Shown in pieces: positions 40,948 through 49,272 of a DNA stretch of 64,000 nucleotides. The stretch comes from Nocardia aurantia (GTDB lineage: Bacteria > Actinomycetota > Actinomycetes > Mycobacteriales > Mycobacteriaceae), in contig NZ_WEGI01000007.1 of NCBI RefSeq assembly GCF_009604425.1, positions 1-64,000 of the forward strand, written 5' to 3'. Below the pieces are notes generated by a model that was given only the letters and a program-made list of their open reading frames with translations, was not told where the DNA came from and did not search any database. Numbering within the stretch: the first letter of the stretch is position 1; each line of letters starts with the position of its first letter. The position numbers and the translations under genes are program-made.

Positions 40948-41152
40948 CTACCAGCACTTTCGGCGTGTCGGATCGAAACCGTTTGCGACTGCCGACTGCG
41001 GTCGCATCCTCGAATTGCCGCGATCGGCGTCGGGGCTCCTTTCGACGACCTCGACGATCCGGACTCGGTTCGGCGCGCACGATCTCCGATGCGAAGCCGC
41101 CGGATCGCGGTCCGTGCCGGAGCACGGCGAGTGATCCGACCGGCGGTGGTTC

Positions 41153-42214
41153 TCAGTCGCGGAGCAGCGGGAGCAATTGTGTTCCCTGACGGGCGATTTC
41201 GGTCAGATATGGGGTATCGGAGAGAATGAAATGGGTGATTCCGAGATCCTGATACTTTTTGAGGGATTTTGCGACATCCTGAGCGGAGCCGACCAGCCAG
41301 GTGGTGCCCGCGCCGCCGCCACCGACTCGGCCGGGGGCGGTATACAGGTTATCGTCGAGTATCTCGCCGCGGGCGGCCAGATCGTGGAGCCGTTGCTGAC
41401 CCACCGCGGTGCGGTGCGAATCCTGGCGGGGGGCAGTGGATTCCCCCGCCATCGCGGCTACCCGCGCTTCGGCTTCGGCCCAGGCCGCCGCGGTGGTGTC
41501 GCGGATCAGCGTCGTCACCCGCAGGCCGAATTCCAGTGGGGGCAGCTGTCTTTCGTACCGATCCGCCAGTGCTCGCAGGCGTTCGACGCGGGTTGCGAGG
41601 TCGGCATACGGCTCGCCCCAGAACAGTTGTACGTCCGCCAGGGTCGCGGCCACCTGTTCGGCGGCGGGTGAGGCGCCGCCGAAATAGAGGGTGGGGTGGG
41701 GGCGGCCGGGGCGAGGGGTCAGGCGGGGGACCACCGTCGAATCGGTCACCCGGTAGTGGGCGCCGGTGTGGGTCACCCGCTCCTCGGTCCACAGTCTGCG
41801 GATGAGGGTGATGAATTCGGCTGTGCGAGCGTAACGTTCGGCTTGGTCTTCCTCGGATTCGCCGTAGGCGGCGAGGTCGTCCTTGCCGGAAACTATGTTG
41901 ACGCGTACCCGGCCACCGGAAAGATGGTCGAGAGTGGCTGCGGCGGAGGCGAAGTGGGCGGGGCGCCAGTAGCCGGGGCGGATGGCGATCAGGGGTTCGA
42001 AAGTGGTGGTGCGGGCAGCGAGTGCCGTTGCCACGGTGAGGGTGTCGGGCCGGCCCCAGCCGGTGCCGATCAGGGCGCCCCGCCAGCCGTGCTGTTCGAG
42101 GGCCAGCGCCTGGGTGGTGAGCGTGTCGAGGGTGTTGTGATCGGCCGTGACCGTGTCCCCGCGGTGGCCGGGTGTGGCCTGGTTCGGTATGTACCAGAGG
42201 AATTCGGCGCTCAC
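41153..42214 (-). CDS. SsuD-like flavin-dependent alkanesulfonate monooxygenase-type protein, 353 aa
   Basis: Luciferase-superfamily barrel similar to SsuD: EFLWYIPNQATPGHRGD, LALEQHGWRGALIGTGWGRP, FEPLIAIRPGYWRPAHFAS, HLSGGRVRVNIVSGKDDLAA, PTLYFGGASPAAEQVA and TWLVGSAQDVAKSLKKYQDL. SsuD releases sulfite from alkanesulfonates with FMNH2 during sulfur starvation. No Ssu transporter or flavin reductase is adjacent, so the substrate could differ. GTG start at 42214. It stands alone on the minus strand. Confidence 0.85.
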   Translation of the reverse strand: MSAEFLWYIPNQATPGHRGDTVTADHNTLDTLTTQALALEQHGWRGALIGTGWGRPDTLTVATALAARTTTFEPLIAIRPGYWRPAHFASAAATLDHLSGGRVRVNIVSGKDDLAAYGESEEDQAERYARTAEFITLIRRLWTEERVTHTGAHYRVTDSTVVPRLTPRPGRPHPTLYFGGASPAAEQVAATLADVQLFWGEPYADLATRVERLRALADRYERQLPPLEFGLRVTTLIRDTTAAAWAEAEARVAAMAGESTAPRQDSHRTAVGQQRLHDLAARGEILDDNLYTAPGRVGGGGAGTTWLVGSAQDVAKSLKKYQDLGITHFILSDTPYLTEIARQGTQLLPLLRD

Positions 42215-42348
42215 CGGACGATTATCGTCCCGAGATCGGGGACCGGTGCGGTGGCGCCGCCGCTGCCGGGCACCGGAACGGTGCCCGAGCTGCGGCGACG
42301 GCTATCGGTGGAGATAAATTCTGTCGGATTCGGTTGCGGGACGGGCGG

Positions 42349-43398
42349 TTATCGGTGGGCCGCGGACGGGTTCGGGGCGGCGTGATAATGGGCGATCCGC
42401 CAGGTGGTCGAGTCGCGTCGGAGGACCACCGACAGGCGGAGGGGGCGGACCTCGCCGTCGCGGTGGGTGAAGGTGGCGTCGGCGAATCCGCTCACGATGC
42501 CCGGCGCGACGGGTGTCGCGTTCAGGACCGTCACCGCGACGGTCGTGCCCGCGGTGACCGCGTCGTAGTACTCGCGGATCTCCACCGGGCCGGTTCGCAG
42601 GCGCGCGTCCATGCCCTGGAACAGGGCGTCGGGGGTGTACAGGGATGCGATGTCGGCAGTCCGGTGGTCGTCGAAGGCCGCCTGCCAGGCGGCGAACGTC
42701 TCCGCGATCGTGGCGTGGGCCTGTTCGCGGGGGCCTGTGGCACCGGATTCGCTTCCCGTGTACACGATTTCGCGTTCCCATCGGGAGCGGTTCCGGGTGT
42801 GCAGTTGCCAGTAGTACTCGGCGATATCGTCGGGGTCGAAGGCGGTGCCGGGGGCCACCGGGCCGTCCACGGTGACGCTCGCGATGTGCACGCCCGCGGG
42901 GCCGTAGCGGTCGGCGAGCAGTTCCACCAGCGCGCGTACGCCGGCCTTGCCGAGGGAGAGGCTGACATACTCGAATTTCGGGCGGGGCATGCCGCTGGTG
43001 ACGAGAAATGTGCCGCTTCCGCGTTCGGCCATCGCGGGAAGGACCCGGGCCGCGGCGTTGATCGCGCCGACGACGTTCACGGCCCAAGCTTGTTCGTGTG
43101 CGCGCACCGACAGTTGGCCGGGGACGTCCGGCTGGATGAGCGCGGCGTTGTAGACGACGACCTCGGGCAGGCCGTGGGCGCGCTCGGCGGCGGCCAGGGC
43201 CGCGTGCAGTGCCGTCTCGTCGGTGGTGTCGGCCTCGAAGGTCGCCACCGGGACGCCGAGGGGTTCCAGGGCCTCGGCGGCGGCTCGTAATGTCTTGTCC
43301 GAGCGGGCTATCAGCGCGAGCGGCAGGCCCGCTCGCGCGAACCGCCGGGCGACCGACAGTCCGATTCCCGGGCCTGCCCCGATGATCACCGCTGCCAT
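42349..43398 (-). CDS. SDR oxidoreductase fused to a SnoaL/NTF2-like domain, 349 aa
   Basis: Residues 1-220 are a short-chain dehydrogenase: VIIGAGPGIGLSVARRFARA (cofactor motif), then VVYNAALIQ, a serine in FLVTSGMP, and the catalytic positions in FEYVSLSLGKAGVRALVE, where the usual Y-x3-K reads Y-x6-K at best, so the active site is unusual. Residues about 230-345 form a SnoaL/SgcJ-type domain: AFDDHRTADIASLYTPDALF, GPVEIREYYDAVTAG, and LRRDSTTWRIAHYH. ATG 43398 has GGAG 6 bases upstream; a GTG at 43404 is also possible. The fused pocket could bind or cyclise a polyketide-like or acyl substrate. Confidence 0.8.
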   Translation of the reverse strand: MAAVIIGAGPGIGLSVARRFARAGLPLALIARSDKTLRAAAEALEPLGVPVATFEADTTDETALHAALAAAERAHGLPEVVVYNAALIQPDVPGQLSVRAHEQAWAVNVVGAINAAARVLPAMAERGSGTFLVTSGMPRPKFEYVSLSLGKAGVRALVELLADRYGPAGVHIASVTVDGPVAPGTAFDPDDIAEYYWQLHTRNRSRWEREIVYTGSESGATGPREQAHATIAETFAAWQAAFDDHRTADIASLYTPDALFQGMDARLRTGPVEIREYYDAVTAGTTVAVTVLNATPVAPGIVSGFADATFTHRDGEVRPLRLSVVLRRDSTTWRIAHYHAAPNPSAAHR

Positions 43399-43441
43399 TA
43401 CCACTCCTTCGTCCGCTTCGACGCCAACGATCGAACGCTAA

Positions 43442-43463
43442 ACTCTGACACTGATGGCAGAGT
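43442..43463. promoter_or_regulatory. Inverted repeat upstream of the SDR-SnoaL gene
   Basis: ACTCTG and CAGAGT are exact complements separated by 10 bp (43442-43447 and 43458-43463), about 45 bp before the SDR start. A possible dimer-binding site. Confidence 0.35.
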
Positions 43464-43500
43464 CAAGCCGTATGACCGACGTCACCGGGCGAGGCGGAGG

Positions 43501-44703
43501 TCAGCGGGTTGCGATGATGGCCGAACCGTGGCCGAACAGGCCTTGGTTCACGGCGATGCCGGCTCGCGCGTCCGGCACCTGACGGCCGTCGGCCCGGCCG
43601 CGCAGCTGCCAGGTGAGTTCGCAGATCTGCGCGATCGCCTGCGCGGGAATCGCCTCGCCGAAGCAGGCCAGGCCGCCGCTGGGGTTCACCGGCACGCGTC
43701 CGCCCAGAGTTGTCGCGCCGCTGCGCAACAGCTCCTCGGCGCCGCCCACCTCGCAGAGTCCGATGTCCTCGTACCAGTCCAGTTCGAGCGCGGTGGACAG
43801 GTCGTAGACCTCGGCGAAGGACAGGTCCGACGGGCCGAGGCCCGCTTCCTCGTAGGCCGCGTGCGCGATGGCGGATCGGAAGGTCCGGGGTTGGGGCGCG
43901 ACGGCCACGGCGGAGTCCGTCGCGAAGTCGGGCAGGTCCAGGACGGTTTTCGGGAAGGTGGGTGTCACCGTGGAGAGTGCGCGGATCCGGACCGGATCGG
44001 AAATGCCGTGCCGGCGGGCGTATTCCATCGACGTCAGCACCAGCGCCGCACCGCCGTCGCTGGTCGCGCAGATGTCGAGCAGACGCAACGGGTCCGAGAC
44101 GATCGCCGAGGCGGCGACCTCTTCGGCCGAAACCTCTTTGCGGTAGCGGGCATTGGGGTTGTTCAGGCCGTGCTTGGCGTTCTTCACCTTCACCGCGGCG
44201 AAGTCGTCGAGGGTGGCGCCGTGCAGGGCCATCCGGCGGCGGGCGTAGAGGGCGAAGTAGATGGGATTGGTGGCGCCGAGCAGGTGGAAGCGCAGCCAGT
44301 CGGGGTCGTCGCGGCGTTCGCCACCGACGGGCTGGAAGAAGCCCTTCGGGGTGGCGTCCGCGCCGACCACCAGCGCCACGTCGGTCAGGCCGGCGAGGAT
44401 CTGGGCTCGGGCGTTGGCGATCGCCTGGGCGCCGGAGGCGCAGGCGGCGTAGCTGCTCGAGATCCGGGCGCCCGACCAGCCGAGGGCCTGGGCGAAGGTG
44501 GAGCCGGCGATGAAGCCGGGGTAGCCGTTGCGGATCGTGTCCGCGCCGGCGATGTAGCCGACGTCGCGATGGTCGACGCCCGCGTCCGCCAGCGCGGCCC
44601 GCGCCGCGACCAGGCCGTATTCGATGAAACTGCGTCCCCATTTACCCCATTGGTGCATGCCCGCACCGAGGACGGCGATATCGCGATCGTTCTGGTCAGG
44701 CAT
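43501..44703 (-). CDS. Thiolase-fold lipid-transfer-type protein (Ltp/acetyl-CoA acetyltransferase family), 400 aa
   Basis: Thiolase superfamily. The acyl-accepting cysteine is present at C88 in SSSYAACASGAQAIANARAQ. The C-terminal motif reads NPSGGLACFGEAIPAQ, where classic thiolases have GGxxxxGHPxGA, so the usual histidine is not conserved. This resembles the Ltp-type proteins that pair with DUF35 partners and cleave C-C bonds by thiolytic or retroaldol chemistry in steroid side-chain degradation. The start overlaps the stop of the upstream DUF35 gene by 8 bp, so the two are expected to form a complex. A KstR-like box precedes the operon. Confidence 0.85.
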   Translation of the reverse strand: MPDQNDRDIAVLGAGMHQWGKWGRSFIEYGLVAARAALADAGVDHRDVGYIAGADTIRNGYPGFIAGSTFAQALGWSGARISSSYAACASGAQAIANARAQILAGLTDVALVVGADATPKGFFQPVGGERRDDPDWLRFHLLGATNPIYFALYARRRMALHGATLDDFAAVKVKNAKHGLNNPNARYRKEVSAEEVAASAIVSDPLRLLDICATSDGGAALVLTSMEYARRHGISDPVRIRALSTVTPTFPKTVLDLPDFATDSAVAVAPQPRTFRSAIAHAAYEEAGLGPSDLSFAEVYDLSTALELDWYEDIGLCEVGGAEELLRSGATTLGGRVPVNPSGGLACFGEAIPAQAIAQICELTWQLRGRADGRQVPDARAGIAVNQGLFGHGSAIIATR

Positions 44704-45142
44704 CGACCGGCCTCCACATCCACACCGTGTGTTCCGCTTCTTCGTCCTCGTACAGCCCGCCTACGGTCAGTTCGACCGGCATGCCGACGGCCAGATCGTC
44801 CACGGTGAAGCCGCGGGCGAGCTGTCCGAGGATCACCATCTGCTCGACCTCGAGCTCCACGGCCACGACGACATAGGGCTCGAACGGGTCCGGGGAGACG
44901 TAGGGCGGGGGCGGCTGGTACCGCGCGTCCGCGTACGACCAGATCCGGCCACGCGTCGAGAACAGGTACTCGGTCAGCTCGGAGCCGTTCTTCGGGCCGG
45001 TGCACTGCGGATTGCGGCAGGCCAGTGTGTTCCGCGGGAAATACGGTGTGCCGCAAGCGTCGCAGCGGCTTCCCACCAGACGTGCCGCGTCGTCGACGGT
45101 GGTGAACCAGCCTGCCACCGCAGGGCGTTGTTCTTTCTGCAC
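44696..45142 (-). CDS. DUF35 / Zn-ribbon OB-fold acyl-CoA-associated protein, about 148 aa
   Basis: A rubredoxin-like zinc ribbon (GSRCDACGTPYFPRN, CRNPQC; four cysteines, residues about 26-47) is followed by an OB-fold with PFEPYVVVAVELEVEQMVIL and TVDDLAVGMPVELTVGGLYE. Such DUF35 proteins clamp the CoA moiety and form complexes with thiolase-like Ltp enzymes or acyl-CoA hydratases. GTG 45142 is preferred; a GTG at 45163 would start inside a palindromic box. Coupled to the thiolase gene by an 8-bp overlap. Confidence 0.85.
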   Translation of the reverse strand: MQKEQRPAVAGWFTTVDDAARLVGSRCDACGTPYFPRNTLACRNPQCTGPKNGSELTEYLFSTRGRIWSYADARYQPPPPYVSPDPFEPYVVVAVELEVEQMVILGQLARGFTVDDLAVGMPVELTVGGLYEDEEAEHTVWMWRPVDA

Positions 45143-45155
45143 ACCCCGACGGTAT

Positions 45156-45169
45156 AGGAACACGTTCTA
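45156..45169. promoter_or_regulatory. KstR-like operator before the DUF35-thiolase operon
   Basis: AGGAACACGTTCTA matches the KstR consensus TnnAACnnGTTnnA with one mismatch; the core GAACACGTTC (45158-45167) is a perfect 10-bp palindrome. It lies 14 bp before the DUF35 start, where a repressor would block transcription. KstR controls cholesterol and steroid catabolism in mycobacteria and rhodococci. Confidence 0.55.
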
Positions 45170-45190
45170 TTTTGGAACGGGGTGCGGGTT

Positions 45191-46264
45191 TCACTGCACC
45201 GGTGGACCGAGCAGGCGGGGATGTGCCCGACCGGCGATCAGCGGTAGGTCGACGGCGGTGCGGATGCCCGGGGGTGCGGCGCACACGTACGGGATCGAGT
45301 TCACCAGATGCGCGGCGGTGGCCACGATGCCCGCGTTGCGGGTGAGGCCCGCGCCGACGGTGGCGGGATGCCAGCCGTGGATCACCACATGATTGCCCGG
45401 ATCGCCCTCCACCTGCATCTCGAACCGCGGGCCCTGCGGGCCGAAAGTCCAAGCGGGATCGAGGTTTTCCTCGCCCATCAGCCAATTGACGCCGATCCGG
45501 ACGACGGTGTCCGCGCCGACGGTGGCCTCCCAGTGGAAGCGCTGGGCCGCGACCCGGCCGGGTTCGATCACCCCGATGGGCGAGTCGATCGGGGCCGTCG
45601 CGACCGCGCAGTCGTGGATGCCGCGGATCTCGGCGCGGTCCGCGGCGATGCCGAGGGTGTCGAGGATCATCCGCACCGACTGGCGGAAGCCGTTGTCGAG
45701 CAGCGACAGCATCGGGCCGGCGGCGGCCTCGGCCGGGGTCGCGCCGAACAGCATGATCTGCCGGACCACGTCGGGGGAGTCGTAGGTGCGGATGTCGGAG
45801 AACTCCTCGCCGCGCACGAACGTCACCGCCGACGACATCGCGGTCATCATCAGCGGGAAGATCTCGGTGACGCCGCCGGGATCTATTCCGGTGCCGTGCA
45901 GGGTGGTTCCGCCTTCCGCGCAGGCCTGCCGCAGCGAATCCGCCTCGCCCGCGGCGGGATAGAACCATCCGACCGGCGTCACGACGTTCTTCCCCGAACG
46001 TAGCAGTGCCGCAACCTCTTTCGGGTTCGGCAGCAGCGGTGCGTACACCACCGCGTCGGCGGGCAGCGCCAGAATCTCCTCGGCGCTCGACGTGGCCACC
46101 ACCCCCAGCGGATCCGTGCCGATGAGCTCGCCGACATCCCGGCCGTGCTTGTCGCGCGAATGCACCCAGCATCCGACGAGTTCGAGTTCCGGATGCCGCC
46201 GGACGCATTCGATCGCCGCCCGCCCCACCGAACCGGTGGCCCATTGCACGACTCGCCACACCAT
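45191..46264 (-). CDS. Dihydrodipicolinate-reductase-like NAD(P)-dependent dehydrogenase, 357 aa
   Basis: N-terminal Rossmann fold RVVQWATGSVGRAAIECVRR, then LVGCWVHSRDKHGRDVGEL, DAVVYAPLLPNPKEVAALL and GKNVVTPVGWFYP. The middle GTTLHGTGIDPGGVTEIFPL is typical of the group that includes 2,4-diaminopentanoate dehydrogenase and many actinobacterial proteins loosely called DapB-like. It is not the lysine-pathway DapB, which is shorter. ATG 46264 has AGGAGG 6 bases upstream. It lies just upstream of the DUF35-thiolase pair on the same strand, though the KstR-like box lies between them, so it may be a separate unit. A perfect palindrome lies directly upstream of its start. Confidence 0.78.
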   Translation of the reverse strand: MVWRVVQWATGSVGRAAIECVRRHPELELVGCWVHSRDKHGRDVGELIGTDPLGVVATSSAEEILALPADAVVYAPLLPNPKEVAALLRSGKNVVTPVGWFYPAAGEADSLRQACAEGGTTLHGTGIDPGGVTEIFPLMMTAMSSAVTFVRGEEFSDIRTYDSPDVVRQIMLFGATPAEAAAGPMLSLLDNGFRQSVRMILDTLGIAADRAEIRGIHDCAVATAPIDSPIGVIEPGRVAAQRFHWEATVGADTVVRIGVNWLMGEENLDPAWTFGPQGPRFEMQVEGDPGNHVVIHGWHPATVGAGLTRNAGIVATAAHLVNSIPYVCAAPPGIRTAVDLPLIAGRAHPRLLGPPVQ

Positions 46265-46282
46265 CGGGAACCTCCTGAGACG

Positions 46283-46294
46283 GGACACGTGTCC
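46283..46294. promoter_or_regulatory. Palindrome between the DapB-like and HIT genes
   Basis: GGACACGTGTCC is a perfect 12-bp palindrome 19 bp upstream of the DapB-like start. It resembles the GGACA-n-TGTCC half-site geometry of the site at 21265-21281, typical of TetR-type operators. Confidence 0.45.
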
Positions 46295-46409
46295 AGGAGT
46301 CTGTCCGCACGCGGAATCGGGTGTCAAGTTCCCGGAGCCGAGCGGAACGCTGCGGACGCAATTCAGCTTCCGGATTTACCGTGGAGTGATCACAGGAGGG
46401 GAGGCGGCG

Positions 46410-46763
46410 ATGCCGGAAATTCGGGACTGTCCGTTCTGCGCGCGGATCGCGACCTACGACTACGACCAGGTCTACAACTCCGTCGTGGTGCGGCTGGAAC
46501 CGTTGAACCCGGTGACCCCCGGACACCAGTTGTTCGTCCCCGTCTGGCACGCCGAACATCCCAGTGGTGCGGCCGTCCGGATCGCGATGGGGTACGCGGA
46601 GTACTACGGCGGGCGTCAGGGCGGCGACTTCAATCTGATCACATCGTCGGGAACCGCTGCCACGCAGACGATTCGGCACATCCACGTGCACTACGTCCCG
46701 CGCCGCACCGGCGACGGGCTGCCCCTGCCGTGGACGCCGCCGACCGGGGGCCGGTCGCGGTGA
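46410..46763 (+). CDS. HIT-family nucleotide-binding protein, 117 aa
   Basis: Histidine-triad protein with CPFCARI at residues 7-13, PVTPGHQLFVPVWHAEH, and the active site HIHVHYVP near residues 97-104 (H-x-H-x-H). HIT enzymes hydrolyse or transfer nucleoside monophosphates from phosphoramidate-type or dinucleoside substrates. Length is normal. ATG 46410 has AGGAGGGGAGG just upstream; the longer open frame overlaps antisense to the DapB-like gene. It is the only plus-strand gene in this part and ends 4 bp from a convergent gene. Confidence 0.87.
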   Translation: MPEIRDCPFCARIATYDYDQVYNSVVVRLEPLNPVTPGHQLFVPVWHAEHPSGAAVRIAMGYAEYYGGRQGGDFNLITSSGTAATQTIRHIHVHYVPRRTGDGLPLPWTPPTGGRSR

Positions 46764-46767
46764 ACGG

Positions 46768-47136
46768 TCAGAGTCCGCGGCGGGAGCGCCGGACCGGGTC
46801 GGTGGGCTCGTACTCGACGGGCTCGTACGGCATCCGATCGATCGCGTCGGCGAGGATGGTCTTGCCGGTGTCGTGGAGCATCGTGCCCAGCCGATCGAGA
46901 ATGTCGCCGACGGCGATGCCGGCGGCACGGAGATCCTCCCGCGAGGCGTCCGGGCGATCGTAGACGGCGTGCAGGGCGTCCAGCCGCAGGCCGGCGTCGA
47001 ACAGTTGCCGGGCCAGCCGGCAGCCGAGTTCGGCCAGAGCCGCTGCGCCGCTGGGGGATTCGGCGCCCTCCCCGGGCAGCGGCCGCACGGCGGCGACGCG
47101 GGTGATGGGTGACGGAACGGAAAACGTCTCGGTCAT
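46768..47136 (-). CDS. Hypothetical protein, 122 aa
   Basis: Family not recognised. The predicted protein is helical and acidic, with LAELGCRLARQLFDAGLRLD, HAVYDRPDASREDLRAAGIA, then VGDILDRLGTMLHDTGKTIL and ADAIDRM, and a basic, proline-containing tail. The ATG has GGAGGGCC 5 bases upstream. Organisation suggests a small cytosolic protein, possibly co-transcribed with the DevS-like kinase gene that ends in the next upstream gap on the same strand (156 bp). Confidence 0.6.
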   Translation of the reverse strand: MTETFSVPSPITRVAAVRPLPGEGAESPSGAAALAELGCRLARQLFDAGLRLDALHAVYDRPDASREDLRAAGIAVGDILDRLGTMLHDTGKTILADAIDRMPYEPVEYEPTDPVRRSRRGL

Positions 47137-47292
47137 GACTGGCCCTCCGAAGCGTATACGGGTCGCCGGCGCGGATCCGGCGTTCGAGCCGGTGCGGGCT
47201 CGTGTGAAACGCATCTGGAACGCTACGGTCCGGAACCGCCGGCCGGGAGGGCCATTGGTCATCTTCTCCGCCCCGCCACCCGATCGCCGCGA

Positions 47293-49038
47293 TCAGGGCA
47301 GCGGCACCGACCAGTGCACGGTCGCGCCGCCGGCCGGCGCGGGGGACAGGGTGACCCGGCCGCCGTGCCGCTGGGCCCGCGCCTCGAGGTTGGCCAGGCC
47401 GCTGCGCCGGGTGACCTCCGGGTCGAAACCGCTTCCGTCGTCGGTGATTTCGAGGGTCACGTCGTCGGTGACCGAGACGGTGATGGTGACCGTGTCGGCG
47501 CCGGAATGGCGGACCACATTGCTCAGCGCCTCCCCCAGCGCCGCCTCCATATCGTCGGCCAGCGGTCCGGGAACCACCGAGACCGGGCCGCTGAACTGGG
47601 TGACCGTGCGCAGGCTGGTGGCCGAGGTCATGTCGGACACCACGTCGTGCAGCCGTTTCCGCAGCGGCGAGGCGCCGGATTCGTCGCCGTGCAGGTCGAA
47701 GATGGACTCCCGGATGTCCTCCACCACCGACTGCAGATCGTCCACATTGCGGGTCAGGCGGTCGCGCATCTCGGTCGAGCGGGCGCGTTGCAGCGTGCCC
47801 TGCAGGGCCAGGCCCGTCGCGAACAGGCGCTGGATCACCCGGTCGTGCAGATCTCGGGCGATGCGATCCCGATCGGACAGCACGTCGAGTTCCCGCATGC
47901 GCCGCTGGGTTTCGGCCAGTTGCAGGGCCATCGCGGCCTGATCGGCGAACAGGGCCATCATCGGCAGCGCCGCGTCCTCGAATTCGGCGGCCTCCACCGC
48001 GCGGACCGCGACCAGGACGCCGATCACGGATTTTCGCGCGCGCAGCGGCAGGATCAGCGTGGGGCCGAATCGTTCCTGCAGATCCGGAAACGGGTTGTAG
48101 GCCAATTCCCGCGCGGTCGCGGCGTCGCCGGTGCGGAATACCGTACCGGTGTGCGAACCGCGCACCGGAATTCGGCGGCCCAGCAACACCCGGGCGGGCG
48201 CGCCGGAGCCGGCGCACACCATCAATTCCGCATCGGGGTCGTCGGAATTGTCCGGGTCCTCCGGAAGTGCGATGAACGTGCACACCGAATCGGTCAGTAC
48301 CCGGGCATGATCGGCGACCGTATCGAGCACTTCCGACGGTTCGCCGCCGGCCAGCAGTTCGGTGGCGACGTCGCGGGTGGACTCCAGCCAGCGCTGCCGC
48401 TGCCGGGATTCCTCGTACAGTCGCGCGTTCTCCACCGCGATTCCGGCGGCTGCGGCCAGCGCCTGCACCACCGCCTCGTCGTCCTCGGTGAACTCTTGAC
48501 CGTCGGCCTTCTCGGTGAGGTACAGATTGCCGAACACCTCGTCGCGCACCTTGACCGGCACCCCGAGGAACGACTTCATCGGCGGATGATTCACGGGGAA
48601 TCCGACCGAGGTCGGGTGCGTCGAAAGATCGTTCAGGCGAAGCGGTTTCGGCTGTTCGATGAGCAGCCCCAGCACGCCGCCGCCGTGCGGGAGGTCACCG
48701 ATCAGCGTGCGCGTCTGGTCGTTGATGCCCTCGTAGACGAATTCGGCCAGATTGTGCCCGGTGCCACGGGTCTCGCGGACGCCGAGCGCACCGTAGCGCG
48801 CGTCGACCAGTTCGATCGCGGTGTGCACGATGGACCGCAGGGTGTCGTCGATGTCCAGGCCCGCGGTGACGACCAGCATCGCCTCGATCAGCCGGTCGAT
48901 GCGACTCTGCGCACCCACCAATTGCCCGATGCGGTCCTGCACCTCGATCAGTAATTCGCGAAGTCGCAACTGCGACAACACGTCGCTCAGGGACGTACGG
49001 TCGCCGATCGGCACCTCCGGGTCGGACATGCCAGCCAT
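47293..49038 (-). CDS. DevS/DosT-like heme-GAF sensor histidine kinase, about 581 aa
   Basis: Two GAF domains, then dimerisation/phosphoacceptor and ATPase domains. GAF-A contains IEAMLVVTAGLDIDDTLRSI, then VGFPVNHPPMKSFLGVPV; the histidine of HPPM is the heme-ligand position in mycobacterial DevS (H149). GAF-B follows at about 240-380. The phosphoacceptor is in DRIARDLHDRVIQRLFATGL. The ATPase has GEALSNVVRHSGA and ITDDGSGFDPEV. Length is close to mycobacterial DevS (578 aa). The start is chosen at 49038, with 49029 as an alternative. It should sense O2/NO/CO or redox and phosphorylate a DevR-type regulator, for which the gene at 12939-13586 is the obvious candidate in this window. Confidence 0.87.
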   Translation of the reverse strand: MAGMSDPEVPIGDRTSLSDVLSQLRLRELLIEVQDRIGQLVGAQSRIDRLIEAMLVVTAGLDIDDTLRSIVHTAIELVDARYGALGVRETRGTGHNLAEFVYEGINDQTRTLIGDLPHGGGVLGLLIEQPKPLRLNDLSTHPTSVGFPVNHPPMKSFLGVPVKVRDEVFGNLYLTEKADGQEFTEDDEAVVQALAAAAGIAVENARLYEESRQRQRWLESTRDVATELLAGGEPSEVLDTVADHARVLTDSVCTFIALPEDPDNSDDPDAELMVCAGSGAPARVLLGRRIPVRGSHTGTVFRTGDAATARELAYNPFPDLQERFGPTLILPLRARKSVIGVLVAVRAVEAAEFEDAALPMMALFADQAAMALQLAETQRRMRELDVLSDRDRIARDLHDRVIQRLFATGLALQGTLQRARSTEMRDRLTRNVDDLQSVVEDIRESIFDLHGDESGASPLRKRLHDVVSDMTSATSLRTVTQFSGPVSVVPGPLADDMEAALGEALSNVVRHSGADTVTITVSVTDDVTLEITDDGSGFDPEVTRRSGLANLEARAQRHGGRVTLSPAPAGGATVHWSVPLP

Positions 49039-49272
49039 TCTCACATGCCGAAAGTTCCGTGTCAGCAAACCGATTCGTCGTTTTCCCGCTGCCGAAAAGT
49101 TTGCCGGCCGGGTAACTGTGAATTTCCGGACGGCGCGTTTCTCGGTCGGCCCGAGAATTGTTGCCGTACTTGCCGAATCGCGGGCGAGCAACGGTTAAGC
49201 TCTTTGCCACAGTCGTTCCGGACTGTCGTGGTGAGCTCAACCGGGAAGGCACCCTCATCGGCGAGGGAGAAC

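Noticed and set aside
49100..49125. GGGTAA upstream of the LVIVD gene as another stress-sigma promoter
   Set aside because: No GNNT at 14-16 bp spacing and more than 150 bp from the start codon.
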